A stretch of 64,000 bases of DNA from Desulfopila sp. IMCC35008 (GCF_010646885.2 NZ_CP050700.1:2506501-2570500); one strand, 5' to 3'; counted from the first letter of the stretch, positions 17,081-25,666 are shown. Notes: generated by a model not told the origin, from the sequence alone. Translations and numbers: made by a program.

Positions 17081-17378
17081 GAAGTACATCGATCAGCTCA
17101 GCCACCAGGCATCGGCGCTGTACTTGTTCCTGGTTACGGTCTCAGACAATCAGGGACTGAGTTATTACAGTGAGAAAACCCTGAGCAAGCGGCTCAACAT
17201 GGACACTCTCAGCCTGGCGGAAGCCAGGAGTATTCTGGTGCAGCACCGCCTGGTCGCGTACCGGAAGCCGTTATACCAAGTGCTGGCCCTGGAACAGCCC
17301 AGAGAACTGGCGCAGACGGATTCCGAGGCAACTTCACTCGGACAGATCCTGCAGCAACTGGCGGGAGGGGTACGATGA
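16992..17378 (+). CDS. Small protein of the IS21-type element, winged-helix-like
   Basis: 128 residues. The ATG at 16992 is preceded by AAAGGAGG at ideal spacing, the best ribosome site in the element. Residues about 40-90 (ALYLFLVTVSDNQGLSYYSEKTLSKRLNMDTLSLAEARSILVQHRLV) look like a winged helix-turn-helix of the replication-initiator/DnaD type, in which a cell-sorted helix pair and an ARSIL recognition-like helix are followed by a hairpin. It ends with a 4-base overlap onto istA, showing translational coupling. A role as regulator or accessory of transposition is inferred only. Confidence 0.72.
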   Translation: MTVEKQPILPHMIRRVPEQFSWLDHRLVREKYIDQLSHQASALYLFLVTVSDNQGLSYYSEKTLSKRLNMDTLSLAEARSILVQHRLVAYRKPLYQVLALEQPRELAQTDSEATSLGQILQQLAGGVR

Positions 17379-18838
17379 TAACGTACGAGCAGTACTGCCG
17401 GATAAAATCCTACAGGGAAGAAGGGTTGAAAGCGGGTCAGATCGCAGAAAAGCTTGCGCTTAACCCCCGTACCGTCTCCAAGTGGATGGAACGAAATGGC
17501 TACCAGCCAAGGTTACCGGGCCATCGGACAAGTAAACTCGACCCCTATAAATGCGACATCCTGTCCATGCTGGAGCGACACCCTTTTACCGCCGCCCAGG
17601 TTTTCCAAAAGATCAAGGATCAAGGTTTTGACGGAGGCTATACCATCGTCAAAGAGTATGTCCGGAAAGTCCGGCCGAAACGGCATAAGCCTTATCTGAA
17701 GCTGAGCTTTGGCCCAGGTGAGTGTGCACAGGTGGACTGGGGCTCTTATGGCTCCATTCGCGTTGGAAGCACCCGGAGGCGGTTAAGCTTTTTTGTCATG
17801 GTGCTCTGTCACAGCCGCATGATGTATGCGGAGTTTACCGTCTCCCAGACCATGGAGCACTTTCTCGGTTGCCATCAGCGTGCCCTGCAGTACTTCGGCG
17901 GCGTACCCGACAAAATCATGGTCGATAACCTCAAGTCGGCGGTGCTGAGAAGGGTCACCGGACAAGCCCCGGTATTCAACCCAAAGTATCTGGATTTTGC
18001 AAACTACTACGGCTTCACCATTGTTCCCTGTGGTGTCGGTAAAGGTAACGAGAAAGGCATCGTAGAGAATGCTGTCGGTTACATCAAGAAGAACTTCCTG
18101 GCGGGACTCGATCCCGGTGACTTCAAGACCGTAAATCCGGCCGCTGCCCACTGGCTCGCCAACATTGCCAACGTCAGAAACCATGGGGAAACACGGAAAA
18201 GACCGAAGGATATGTTCGCAGAGGAGCAGCTGTCCGGGTTGCCGTCCGAACCCTACGATATCGGTACGGTCTCCCAGATACGAGCAACCAGCCAGTTCCG
18301 CATAACCCTCGACACCAACCGTTATTCCGTCCCGGCGGAATATGCCGGAATCCGGCTGACGATGAAGACCTACCCGGACCGACTCTGCATCTATCATGAC
18401 AACAAACTTATCGCCAGGCACACCAGAAGTTACGACAGGCATCAGGACATAGAGGATCCTGATCACCCGAAAGCACTGCTGCAACAGCGCCGTAAGGCTA
18501 AGGATCAGAAGGTCCTTATGCGCTTTCTGGCCCTGTCTTCACTCTCGGAACAGTACCACCAGGGGCTTGTCGAGAAAAACCTCAACACAATGCATCATAT
18601 CAGGAAAATCGTCGGGTTATCGGAAATCTACTCGAAAGAGCGGGTGGCACGAGCCATGGCGGATGCCTTGGAGTTCCGGGCTTTCTCCTGTGACTATATC
18701 GCCAATCTCCTTGAGCAGAGAAAATACTTCACAGAACCACAGGGTGCCCTGCACCTGACCAGATCTTCCGACCTCCTGGATCTTGAACTCAAAGAGCCAA
18801 ATATGGACGTGTACGCAAAGGGGAAAAAGGATGAATAG
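17375..18838 (+). CDS. istA: IS21-family transposase IstA
   Basis: 487 residues. An N-terminal helix-turn-helix (GLKAGQIAEKLALNPRTVSKWM) is followed by a second DNA-binding region and an rve-type DDE core: D in CAQVDWGSYG, D in KIMVDNLKSAV, and E in GNEKGIVENAVGY. The C-terminal domain includes YSVPAEYAG, as in other IstA proteins. It binds the ends and carries out strand transfer, helped by the IstB ATPase. It starts inside the preceding gene's stop (ATGA overlap) and its end overlaps istB. The reading frame is intact, so the element may be mobile. Confidence 0.96.
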   Translation: MITYEQYCRIKSYREEGLKAGQIAEKLALNPRTVSKWMERNGYQPRLPGHRTSKLDPYKCDILSMLERHPFTAAQVFQKIKDQGFDGGYTIVKEYVRKVRPKRHKPYLKLSFGPGECAQVDWGSYGSIRVGSTRRRLSFFVMVLCHSRMMYAEFTVSQTMEHFLGCHQRALQYFGGVPDKIMVDNLKSAVLRRVTGQAPVFNPKYLDFANYYGFTIVPCGVGKGNEKGIVENAVGYIKKNFLAGLDPGDFKTVNPAAAHWLANIANVRNHGETRKRPKDMFAEEQLSGLPSEPYDIGTVSQIRATSQFRITLDTNRYSVPAEYAGIRLTMKTYPDRLCIYHDNKLIARHTRSYDRHQDIEDPDHPKALLQQRRKAKDQKVLMRFLALSSLSEQYHQGLVEKNLNTMHHIRKIVGLSEIYSKERVARAMADALEFRAFSCDYIANLLEQRKYFTEPQGALHLTRSSDLLDLELKEPNMDVYAKGKKDE

Positions 18839-19577
18839 CAAACCGCAACACCTCACAGAGCAACTCGACTATCTCAAGCTGAGATTTATGGAAAACAATC
18901 ACGAAGAACTTGCAGCGACGGCGGCCGGAAACGGTTGGAGCCACCAGGAATACTTTGAGCAACTTATCCGCGGGGAGACAGATCTGCGCTGGGACAATGC
19001 CATTCAGCGCCGGATCAGAATGGCTCGCTTCCCCGTCATTAAAACCCTCGATCAGTTCGAGTGGAACTGGCCGGAGCAAATCAACGAAATGCAAGTGAAG
19101 CACCTCTTCCGGCACAACTTTATTGCCGATAAAGCCAATGCCATCCTCCTTGGCGGCGTCGGCCTGGGTAAAACCCATCTTGCAACCGCTATCGGCTATG
19201 AAGCTTGCCTGCGTGGTTACTCCGTACTGTTTACTACGGCGGTTGATGTGATCAACACTTTGTCCGCTGCTCAAACAGGCGGACAACTGAAAACATGTCT
19301 AAAAAAATATCTCAAACCTTCCTTGCTGATACTCGACGAACTTGGGTACCTGCCAATAGATAAACGAGGAGCCGATCTGCTCTTCCAGGTGATCAGTAAA
19401 CGGTATGAGAATGGAGCGATACTCATTACATCAAATCGGGCTTACAAGGACTGGCCGGCTATCTTCAATGATGATGCGACACTGACATCGGCAATGCTGG
19501 ACAGACTCCTGCATCATGCGGATACGGTTGTTATTGAGGGGAAAAGTTACAGAATGAAGGCGCAGGTAGAAATGTAA
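18831..19577 (+). CDS. istB: IS21-family ATPase helper IstB
   Basis: 248 residues from the ATG at 18831, which overlaps the istA stop and follows AAAAAGG; an upstream in-frame start would lie deep inside istA. AAA+ ATPase related to DnaC: Walker A GGVGLGKTH, Walker B LLILDELGYLP, sensor ILITSNRAYKDW. It forms an ATP-dependent assembly on target DNA and activates IstA. No disruptions. Confidence 0.96.
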   Translation: MNSKPQHLTEQLDYLKLRFMENNHEELAATAAGNGWSHQEYFEQLIRGETDLRWDNAIQRRIRMARFPVIKTLDQFEWNWPEQINEMQVKHLFRHNFIADKANAILLGGVGLGKTHLATAIGYEACLRGYSVLFTTAVDVINTLSAAQTGGQLKTCLKKYLKPSLLILDELGYLPIDKRGADLLFQVISKRYENGAILITSNRAYKDWPAIFNDDATLTSAMLDRLLHHADTVVIEGKSYRMKAQVEM

Positions 19578-19689
19578 AAAGGAAAGAACCAACCGTCGCC
19601 GGTGGTCGACTTACGGCGGCGGTTAAGTCGTGTTTAACGGCTGCACTTTCAAACCGCCGTTTCTTGGTACTTCGACGCCGCCGCTAACA

Positions 19690-20239
19690 CTGGGCCGTTA
19701 TCACTTTTAATACATGTTGGAGCCCCCCATTTCGCAAATAGATCCTGGAGAACACGTTGAATATGACCAGATGTTATGGAACGTCCGGTGTCGATACTAA
19801 GACCATATCGGGTAAACTCGTCAATTACCGTCAAACATCGTATTCGTTTACCGCAAGCAGTTTGGTCGGAGACAATATCATCATAACTCCATACGTGATT
19901 AGGGTATTCAGCCTTGCTCAGCTGAGCTGTACTTTTTCCAAATAACCGCTTTTTCTTCACCTTTTTAATAACCTGCAACCCTTCATGTTTCCGAATCAAA
20001 CAAATTCGTTCTCTGCCTACACTCCAACCTTTTTCTTTGAGCTTGTCGTATATTTTGCGATAACCAAACCGTGGATATTTTTCAGACAGAAAGTGAATTT
20101 CCTTTATCAGCTCTTTGTCCCGGTTTGGTTTTGTTCCTTTTCGTAGCTCGATTAACGTTAATGATACGGCATGAACGCCTTTCGCTTACTCGATAGGCAG
20201 ATTGAAGATAATCAGAAACGCAGCGAAGACTGGCAAGGC
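19690..20239 (-). pseudogene. IS3 transposase OrfB, N-terminal fragment with internal frameshift
   Basis: The frame entered by -1 slippage at the end of orfA (A6G at about 20241-20247) reads VVSLASLRCVSDYLQ to SERRSCRI. Homology then shifts to another frame near 20125-20150 (TKPNRDKELIKEIHFLSEKYPRFGYRKIYDKL), so the copy also carries an indel. The fragment includes the first catalytic Asp region (VWSYDDIVSD) and ends at KSDNGP where the IS21 element begins. Confidence 0.82.
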
Positions 20240-20506
20240 TCACAACTTTTTTGATACAACATCCTTCAGCATACGGTTATCAAGTGTCAACTCAGCAACG
20301 ATCTTTTTCAGTTCTGTATTTTCCTTTTCAATGGCCTTCAGACGTTTTGCATCGGAAACTTCCATACCACCATATTTGTTTCTCCAGCGATAAAATGTCT
20401 GTTCGGTAACATTGTGTAGGCGACACAGTTCCCTGATATTATTGGCTGCCTCTCCTTCCTTCAGAATGCGTATGATTTGTTCCTCAGAAAAACGTTTTCT
20501 CTTCAT
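20240..20506 (-). CDS. IS3-family OrfA of the split element
   Basis: 88 residues: helix-turn-helix FSEEQIIRILKEGEAANN and VTEQTFYRWRNKYGG, then a leucine-rich coiled coil (ENTELKKIVAELTLDNRMLKDV). Ends SKKL over an A6G run that allows -1 entry into orfB. It is intact itself, but its partner orfB is broken, so the element is not autonomous. Confidence 0.88.
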   Translation of the reverse strand: MKRKRFSEEQIIRILKEGEAANNIRELCRLHNVTEQTFYRWRNKYGGMEVSDAKRLKAIEKENTELKKIVAELTLDNRMLKDVVSKKL

Positions 20507-20615
20507 TCGTTGCCTCCAGTTGATTTGTTCGTAAGTCTAACATATCAACTGATATATAATCCAAGGGGCTGGTCAGCGAGGCTTCGAGGTTGTTAGGCAG
20601 CAAAGAAGATTGTCG

Positions 20616-20676
20616 TATAGAGTTGGTCCGAGTCTCACGGTCTAGTTCATGACCACTAGTACTCTCAAATCTTCCC
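20616..20676 (+). repeat. Dispersed repeat A, copy 2
   Basis: Second copy of the roughly 60-base repeat at 12297-12357, same orientation. Here the palindrome is degenerate (ACTAGTACTCTC). Confidence 0.6.
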
Positions 20677-20800
20677 ACAGGTGCCAGGTTATATTTGTGT
20701 GGTTGCCGTGGTGGCTTTTTGCGTTCACATCATGTATAAACAACGTTTTCTCCAAACGCCTATACACCTAATATTACTAAACAATACAACACACACTCGT

Positions 20801-20848
20801 CCTCTCGCGCAGGGAACAGGGGTTCGAGTCCCCTTGGGGTCACCATGA
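20801..20848 (+). repeat. Direct repeat copy 2: tRNA-Glu 3' fragment at the right island border
   Basis: Bases 20812-20848 are identical to 4913-4949, covering the T arm, acceptor 3' strand and CCA. The 5' half of the tRNA is absent, so it is not a functional tRNA. It is followed by its own hairpin terminator, as expected for the displaced end of a target tRNA or the remnant of a tandem tRNA pair. Confidence 0.8.
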
Positions 20849-20856
20849 GCAAATTC

Positions 20857-20892
20857 AAGGGTTTCAACCGATTTGGTTGGAACCCTTTTTTT
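20857..20892 (+). terminator. Terminator after the tRNA-Glu fragment
   Basis: AAGGGTTTCAACC and GGTTGGAACCCTT pair across a short loop, followed by a T-run. Confidence 0.88.
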
Positions 20893-21030
20893 ATTGCCCT
20901 CACCCCATCCCCACTAAAAACACATGCTGTTCTGGCCATTTTGTTACTTTCCCAAAATGGTTTACGGTGGTGGTAGTTTTTTAATCACCAGATGTTGCGC
21001 CGTTGGCATAAGCTGCCCATGAGTCACATA

Positions 21031-21264
21031 TTAATTGAATTGATTGGGTAATTTATCTTCGAGTATTAAGATTATATCCCGGTCTTTTTTCCCCATATAG
21101 TCATAGCCGCCGCTGATCTTGATTTTCTCCATAGCGAACATATAAGCGTTTTCAGGAGATCTTTCTTTGCTAACATCCTTCAACCACTCTTCGTATTCCA
21201 TTTTAAGTTGTCTCTCAATCACGATGTCTCGAGCTATTTCGATATCACCTTTTTTCTTGACCAT
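21031..21264 (-). CDS. Hypothetical protein, 77 aa
   Basis: Not recognised. It is charged (many Lys, Glu, Asp), predicted mostly helical, soluble, with no signal peptide or membrane span. The ATG at 21264 follows AAAAGGAA at good spacing on the minus strand, which supports translation. It lies just outside the tRNA-flanked island and is divergent from the riboswitch-controlled operon to its right. Nothing in the neighbourhood indicates a function. Confidence 0.6.
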   Translation of the reverse strand: MVKKKGDIEIARDIVIERQLKMEYEEWLKDVSKERSPENAYMFAMEKIKISGGYDYMGKKDRDIILILEDKLPNQFN

Positions 21265-21550
21265 TGTAGTTTCCTTTTACTTTTTCTCATATTTGATACG
21301 CCCAGGTGTTGTAACCTAATCCAGTTTTCAAGATCTGGAGCGACATTTTCCAGATACCATTTCTTTGTTCAAAATTGCTGTCTCTCTCATTACCTAAAAG
21401 CTTATGAACAAGATGGGTGTTATGAAGTTATTTATTTCATATGACCTTGTCCAGGAGCTCTACTTTTTCTTTTTCCAGGGTGAGTACAGTTTGATTATAC
21501 CCTTCAACATTTTGACTCCCCCAGGCCATTATCGTATAATTTATGTAAAG

Positions 21551-21650
21551 GTAAAAGTAAACCTATCGCGCGATAAGGACAGAAAGCAACGGGTCTTGCC
21601 AAGACAGCCGGGCTGCTCTTACGAATACTAGGCCCGGCTTTGTAATTTTT
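21551..21650 (+). promoter_or_regulatory. c-di-GMP-I (GEMM) riboswitch with terminator
   Basis: The conserved GEMM elements occur in order: GTAAACC (21557-21563), helix P1b (CCTATC/GATAAGG with the conserved bulged A), GGACAGAAAGC in place of GGGACGCAAAGC, then P2 built from ACGGGTCTT / AAGACAGCCGGGCTGC. Closing arms GTAAAAG (21551) and CTCTTAC (21616-21622) pair with one mismatch. The 3' strand of P2 (AGCCGGG, 21606-21612) is also the 5' arm of a terminator, so ligand binding should prevent termination: an ON switch by inference. It lies about 55 bases before the phosphatase gene at 21706. Confidence 0.82.
21606..21650 (+). terminator. Riboswitch expression platform (intrinsic terminator)
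   Basis: AGCCGGG (21606-21612) pairs with CCCGGCT (21633-21639), followed by TTGTAATTTTTTG. The 5' arm overlaps riboswitch helix P2. Confidence 0.75.
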
Positions 21651-21705
21651 TGAAACTCATTCTTTAATGCTGTAGAGATCTGACCCTCATCACAGGAGTA
21701 TTCTG

Positions 21706-23475
21706 ATGATGACGACAAAAGGGGAAAAAATACTGACCGATTTAGGATTCACAATTAACGAATCCCTTAACATCATGCAGATGGGAGTAACAAAAAACTT
21801 TCCTGAAGATGTGATAGTCCTGAAAAATTGTTGTCAAAGTGAATTCCTGTATCTCATCCTTGAAGGTCGGGTCGAGGCTTGTTCTATTGGCGCCGCAGGT
21901 GATTTTATGAGTGTTGCCAGGTATGGTACAGGTGACTATTTCGGTGGGTTTGAATCTGACAGTATTTCTCAGGTCACTTCGGTTAAGACGCTTGAACCAA
22001 GCTCATTTCTTTTGTTACGAATTTCTGACCTGAATGCCTTATTGCCAGAGGTTAACACCTTCGCAAAGCAGGTATTTGATAATCTGCTTTCAGATGTTGC
22101 AAGGAAAAAAAATGAATTGTCTGAATTAGTTCTGCAGAAAAGGGCATTCAGTGCGATTCTCAATGTTATCTCCAACTCCCCTTCAAATCTTCGATCCCTG
22201 CTGGAAACAGTTGCTGAAAATGCTGCACGATTATGTGATGCAAACGATGCCTCAATCCTTCAGGTCGAAGGCAATGAACTAAGATTGGTTGCAAAATATG
22301 GCGAGACACAGTTATGGCCTATAAGAGGTGCGAGGACTATTAATCGGGACTGGGTGACAGGTAGAGTGATTATCGACCGCAAGCCAATTCACGTACTCGA
22401 CCTGCAGGCAGAGAAGGATGAATTCCCGGAAGGTTATGCCATTGCAAAGAAATGCGGTCATCGAACTATATTTGTTGCTCCCATGATCCGCAAAGGTGTA
22501 CCAATAGGCGCCATTTTAATTCGGCGCTTTATTGTCAAGCCATTCACACAGAAACAGATGGAACTCGTTGACACTTTTGCTGCCCAGGCTGCAATCGCCA
22601 TTGAAAACGTCCGGCTGTTTAAGGAAATCAAACAGAAGAGCCGAAAACTCAATCTTCAATCAAAAGAACTCATACAATGGAACGAAATTCTGGAATCGCG
22701 GGTCTCTGAGCAGGTCACCCAGCTTGAGCAGTTTTCAAAAATCGAACATGAGCTGAATCTGGCACGTGAAATCCAACTAAGCATGCTACCACGCTCTTTA
22801 CCTCATCTTAAGGGGTTCGAGTTTTATGCCAACATGATCCCTGCAAAGGCGGTTGGTGGAGATACGTATGATTTTATCCCTTTGACAAACGATTCTATAG
22901 CAATAGCAATTGGTGATGTCGCCGATAAAGGGGTTCCGGCTGCATTGTTTATGTCGATGGTGCGCAGTTTTGTGAGAGCTGAGACAAAGCCAGGAGTGTC
23001 ACCCCAAAAAGTACTTCAAAGGGTCAATCGCCATATTGTAGACATGAATGATAAAGGCGTCTTTGTAACGGTCCTTTTAGGGCTTTTAAATTCTACATCT
23101 CAACAATTTACCTATTCACGTGCCGGACATGAGAGACCTCTCTTGATAGATGACAAGGGGCTGATAAAGCAACTCGGGAATGACAGGGGGCAGGCGCTGG
23201 GCGTTTTCGATACTGTCGAGTTGGAGGTTCAGGTTATCGATTTTCCTAGTGACCATATGCTGATTCTTTATACCGATGGAATCACGGACGCAATCGATCG
23301 GCAAAACAACATATTTGGAGTTGCCGGTATTTATCGCACAATTAACAGAATGCCGAAAACGTCTGCCTCAAAAGTGGGTAAAGGGATAATCGAAGCGGTC
23401 AGAAAACATCAGTGTGGTACTGAACAATTTGACGACCTGACAATGGTGATAGTGCGGTCTCTCTCTATGCAGTGA
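21706..23475 (+). CDS. cNMP-binding / GAF / PP2C-type (SpoIIE, RsbU-like) phosphatase
   Basis: 589 residues. A cyclic-nucleotide-binding-like beta barrel (about 20-130; FLYLILEGRVEA, GTGDYFGGF) is followed by a GAF domain (about 150-310), a coiled coil (310-360) and a SpoIIE-type PP2C phosphatase domain. The latter has the metal-binding Asp residues in GGDTYDFIPL, IAIGDVADKGVPAALFM, LYTDGITDAID and QFDDLTMVIV. Such proteins dephosphorylate anti-sigma-antagonist proteins in partner-switching cascades; none lies adjacent, so the target is unknown. GGAG precedes the ATG. An upstream c-di-GMP-I riboswitch suggests transcription responds to c-di-GMP, joining two nucleotide signals at one locus. 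Confidence 0.92.
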   Translation: MMTTKGEKILTDLGFTINESLNIMQMGVTKNFPEDVIVLKNCCQSEFLYLILEGRVEACSIGAAGDFMSVARYGTGDYFGGFESDSISQVTSVKTLEPSSFLLLRISDLNALLPEVNTFAKQVFDNLLSDVARKKNELSELVLQKRAFSAILNVISNSPSNLRSLLETVAENAARLCDANDASILQVEGNELRLVAKYGETQLWPIRGARTINRDWVTGRVIIDRKPIHVLDLQAEKDEFPEGYAIAKKCGHRTIFVAPMIRKGVPIGAILIRRFIVKPFTQKQMELVDTFAAQAAIAIENVRLFKEIKQKSRKLNLQSKELIQWNEILESRVSEQVTQLEQFSKIEHELNLAREIQLSMLPRSLPHLKGFEFYANMIPAKAVGGDTYDFIPLTNDSIAIAIGDVADKGVPAALFMSMVRSFVRAETKPGVSPQKVLQRVNRHIVDMNDKGVFVTVLLGLLNSTSQQFTYSRAGHERPLLIDDKGLIKQLGNDRGQALGVFDTVELEVQVIDFPSDHMLILYTDGITDAIDRQNNIFGVAGIYRTINRMPKTSASKVGKGIIEAVRKHQCGTEQFDDLTMVIVRSLSMQ

Positions 23476-23577
23476 GGGTGGTCATCCTGAAATGCACTTC
23501 TCCCCCTTTACCCCTTTCGGTTGCTGGTATAAAGTGCTACGATAATTTGTATCCCTTTCTTTTAGCTAGGAGTTATT

Positions 23578-24075
23578 ATGAATGTTTCCAGTTGCATGAG
23601 AACCAAACTCCTCTTGACCGATCCCGCTCGTCGCTACAAGGAATTGCTGTGTATGATAGCAAGACAGGAACAGAGGCAAATTTATGTCGTTGATAAAGAG
23701 TATCATTTACTCGGAATCATAACTTCTTTTGACCTGATCAAGGAGATCGTCCCCTCATACATGACTGCCGATCTTGCCCGCTCCCTGACCGACAGTGCAG
23801 ATTTTATACAGAAGCAGGTGGAGAAGGTTCGGGACATATGTGCCAGAGACCTTATGGTAACTGACTATATTTCCTTACACCTTCATAGCCAGTTGCTTGA
23901 AGCCGACGCCCTTGTTGCTCAGGAAGGGTGCCATGCCTTTCCCGTAGTGGATGAACATGGCAGACTGCTTGGCGAACTGACTCGCCTGGATGTTCTGATC
24001 CGCTTTGCTGATTATTGTCTTAAACCAGATCTTATTGTACCGGAACTCTTTGATCTATCAACTGTTAAACTCTGA
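23578..24075 (+). CDS. CBS-domain pair protein
   Basis: 165 residues forming a Bateman module: CBS1 (about 5-58, IYVVDKEYHLLGIITSFDLIKEI) and CBS2 (about 88-148, CHAFPVVDEHGRLLGELTRLDVLIRF). Such pairs bind adenine nucleotides and regulate a partner protein. The ATG follows TAGGAG. It lies 102 bases after the phosphatase gene and 25 bases before the permease gene in the same direction, so it probably belongs to the riboswitch-led operon and may gate the permease. The ligand is not determined. Confidence 0.85.
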   Translation: MNVSSCMRTKLLLTDPARRYKELLCMIARQEQRQIYVVDKEYHLLGIITSFDLIKEIVPSYMTADLARSLTDSADFIQKQVEKVRDICARDLMVTDYISLHLHSQLLEADALVAQEGCHAFPVVDEHGRLLGELTRLDVLIRFADYCLKPDLIVPELFDLSTVKL

Positions 24076-24100
24076 TAAAAGGTCCCAATAAAGGTATTTC

Positions 24101-25438
24101 ATGTTTTGGATCGCGACCAGCATATTCCTGGTAACCTACGCCGCCATCATCTCAGATAAATTCCATAAAACCAAGGTGGCTCTTCTGGGGGCGGCCTTTG
24201 TTCTTATCTCGAAAGTACTTCTGCAGCATGAGGCCTTTAACGATGCAGATCTCGGTGTGGATTGGAATGTTATCTTCCTGCTCATTTCCATGATGATCAT
24301 AATTAATATCATGACAAAGACCGGGGTCTTTCAGTATGTAGCCATTAAATGTGCCAAAATCGCAAAGGGTGAGCCATTTCAGATCATGACCCTTTTTGCC
24401 GTAATAACAGCTATCGGTTCTGCGTTTCTTGATAACGTGACCACCGTCCTGCTGCTCGGGCCTGTCACCTTGCTAATAACCGATCAGCTGGAGATTGATC
24501 CTATCCCTTATCTTATTACCGAAGCCCTTGCTTCAAATATCGGTGGAACTGCAACCCTCATCGGCGACCCGCCTAACATAATGATTGCCTCCAAGGCGGG
24601 TTTGAATTTCATGGATTTTATCGTTCACTTGACCCCGGCTGTTATCATTATCTTTCTCATTTGGATGTTTGTTTGGAAAATTGTCTTCGGTAGCCGTTTG
24701 TATGTGAAGGAAGAGTTGAAGTTGCGAATCAGATCTTTGAATGAAAAAGAACAAATTAAAAACCCGCTGCTGCTGAAAAAGTCATTGCTCGTTCTAGGGT
24801 TCACTATTCTCGGCTTTATACTGCATGGTTTCCTTCATTATGAGCCTGCGACTGTCGCCCTTATGGGGGCGGCCACTCTTTTACTCATATCGGGCGAGGA
24901 ACCTCAAAGTATCCTTGAAGAAGTTGAGTGGCCGACAATTTTCTTTTTTATCGGCCTGTTTATAATCATCGGCGGTATCGTCAAAGTGGGGTTAGTGGCC
25001 AGGATGTCAACCGCGATGATCGCCGTTACCAATCCGCAGCCGGACGATATGACTCTGTTAGCTATGGTAATGCTTTGGTTTTCTGCAGTCTGTTCTGCCA
25101 TCGTCGACAATATTCCTTTTGTGGCTACCATGAATCCGTTGCTTATTGATATGATTCACCAGGTCTACAATATACCAGCTGGTGAAGCTACGGCAGAAAG
25201 TATTCAGCATACGGCGATGATGCCAGTCTGGTGGGCATTGGCGCTTGGAGCCTGTCTCGGTGGCAATGGCTCACCCATTGGTGCGTCGGCCAATGTGATT
25301 ATTGTTGGCATGAGTGAAAAAGCGGGTCACAGGATTAGTTTTATTCGATTTTTAAAATACGGTCTACCAGTGATGATTCTGACCATTTTTTTATCCATGG
25401 GTTATGTCTATATTCGTTACTATTTACTTAGCTGGTAG
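24101..25438 (+). CDS. ArsB/NhaD/P-protein type permease (ion transporter superfamily)
   Basis: 445 residues with about 11 transmembrane helices in two repeats. Each repeat has the re-entrant signature region of the IT superfamily: SAFLDNVTTVLLLGPVT with GGTATLIGDPPNIMIAS in the first, and CSAIVDNIPFVATMNPLL with GGNGSPIGASANVIIVG in the second. Relatives include ArsB, the P protein, and citrate and Na+/H+ antiporters (SLC13/CitMHS clan); the substrate (anion, arsenite or Na+) cannot be read from sequence. The inner-membrane protein follows the CBS gene by 25 bases; co-regulation by nucleotide sensing is plausible. Confidence 0.88.
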   Translation: MFWIATSIFLVTYAAIISDKFHKTKVALLGAAFVLISKVLLQHEAFNDADLGVDWNVIFLLISMMIIINIMTKTGVFQYVAIKCAKIAKGEPFQIMTLFAVITAIGSAFLDNVTTVLLLGPVTLLITDQLEIDPIPYLITEALASNIGGTATLIGDPPNIMIASKAGLNFMDFIVHLTPAVIIIFLIWMFVWKIVFGSRLYVKEELKLRIRSLNEKEQIKNPLLLKKSLLVLGFTILGFILHGFLHYEPATVALMGAATLLLISGEEPQSILEEVEWPTIFFFIGLFIIIGGIVKVGLVARMSTAMIAVTNPQPDDMTLLAMVMLWFSAVCSAIVDNIPFVATMNPLLIDMIHQVYNIPAGEATAESIQHTAMMPVWWALALGACLGGNGSPIGASANVIIVGMSEKAGHRISFIRFLKYGLPVMILTIFLSMGYVYIRYYLLSW

Positions 25439-25636
25439 TTGGTAAAACAATATTGATAAAAATACTATTCAAGGCAAATAGCCCTGTATGCTACGACGTC
25501 ATTTTCTTTCTTCTCTTCAACATTGTTTGGATTCAAGAATTGCAGGATAGTAACTAATCCACAAGTAACGCCCCGTTTTCACCTGACAAACCGATCGAAT
25601 CACCCCAGCAATTGCTCTGTCACCATAGATACAATC

Positions 25637-25666
25637 TTGACTTGTGCCACAAAGTAACAATATAAA
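25637..25666 (+). promoter_or_regulatory. Promoter upstream of bacteriohemerythrin
   Basis: TTGACT (25637-25642), 18-base spacer, TATAAA (25661-25666), about 40 bases before the start codon. Confidence 0.55.

Larger units (their letters stand above)
16328..19689 (+). mobile_element. IS21-family element with two accessory genes, nested in IS3
   Basis: 3362 bases. The left end starts TGTCAGCGGCG and the right end, read inward, TGTTAGCGGCGGCG; both are followed at matching distance by GGCGG(C/T)TTGAAA. The flanking CTGGG (16323-16327 and 19690-19694) is a 5-bp target duplication. Carries a zinc-finger-like gene, a small helix-rich gene, istA and istB on one strand with overlapping reading frames. 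Confidence 0.92.
16012..20547 (-). mobile_element. Second IS3-family element, split by an IS21 element
   Basis: The outer ends share a TGA-GTTAG pattern (16012 and complement at 20547), so the borders are approximate. Its orfB is cut between 16327 and 19690 by the nested IS21 element; the two halves join exactly after removing it and one CTGGG duplicate. Contents: orfA 20240-20506, orfB N-part 19690-20239 and C-part 16018-16327. Confidence 0.75.
20548..21030. other. Island right border region without genes
   Basis: About 480 bases holding repeat A2, the tRNA-Glu 3' fragment and a terminator. No coding sequence recognised. Confidence 0.5.

Noticed and set aside
20801..20844. Second tRNA-Glu gene
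   Set aside because: Only the 3' half is present; no D arm or 5' acceptor strand, so it is a repeat fragment.
21404..21631. 75-codon frame upstream of the phosphatase gene
   Set aside because: It lies across the c-di-GMP riboswitch, which explains the conserved bases better.
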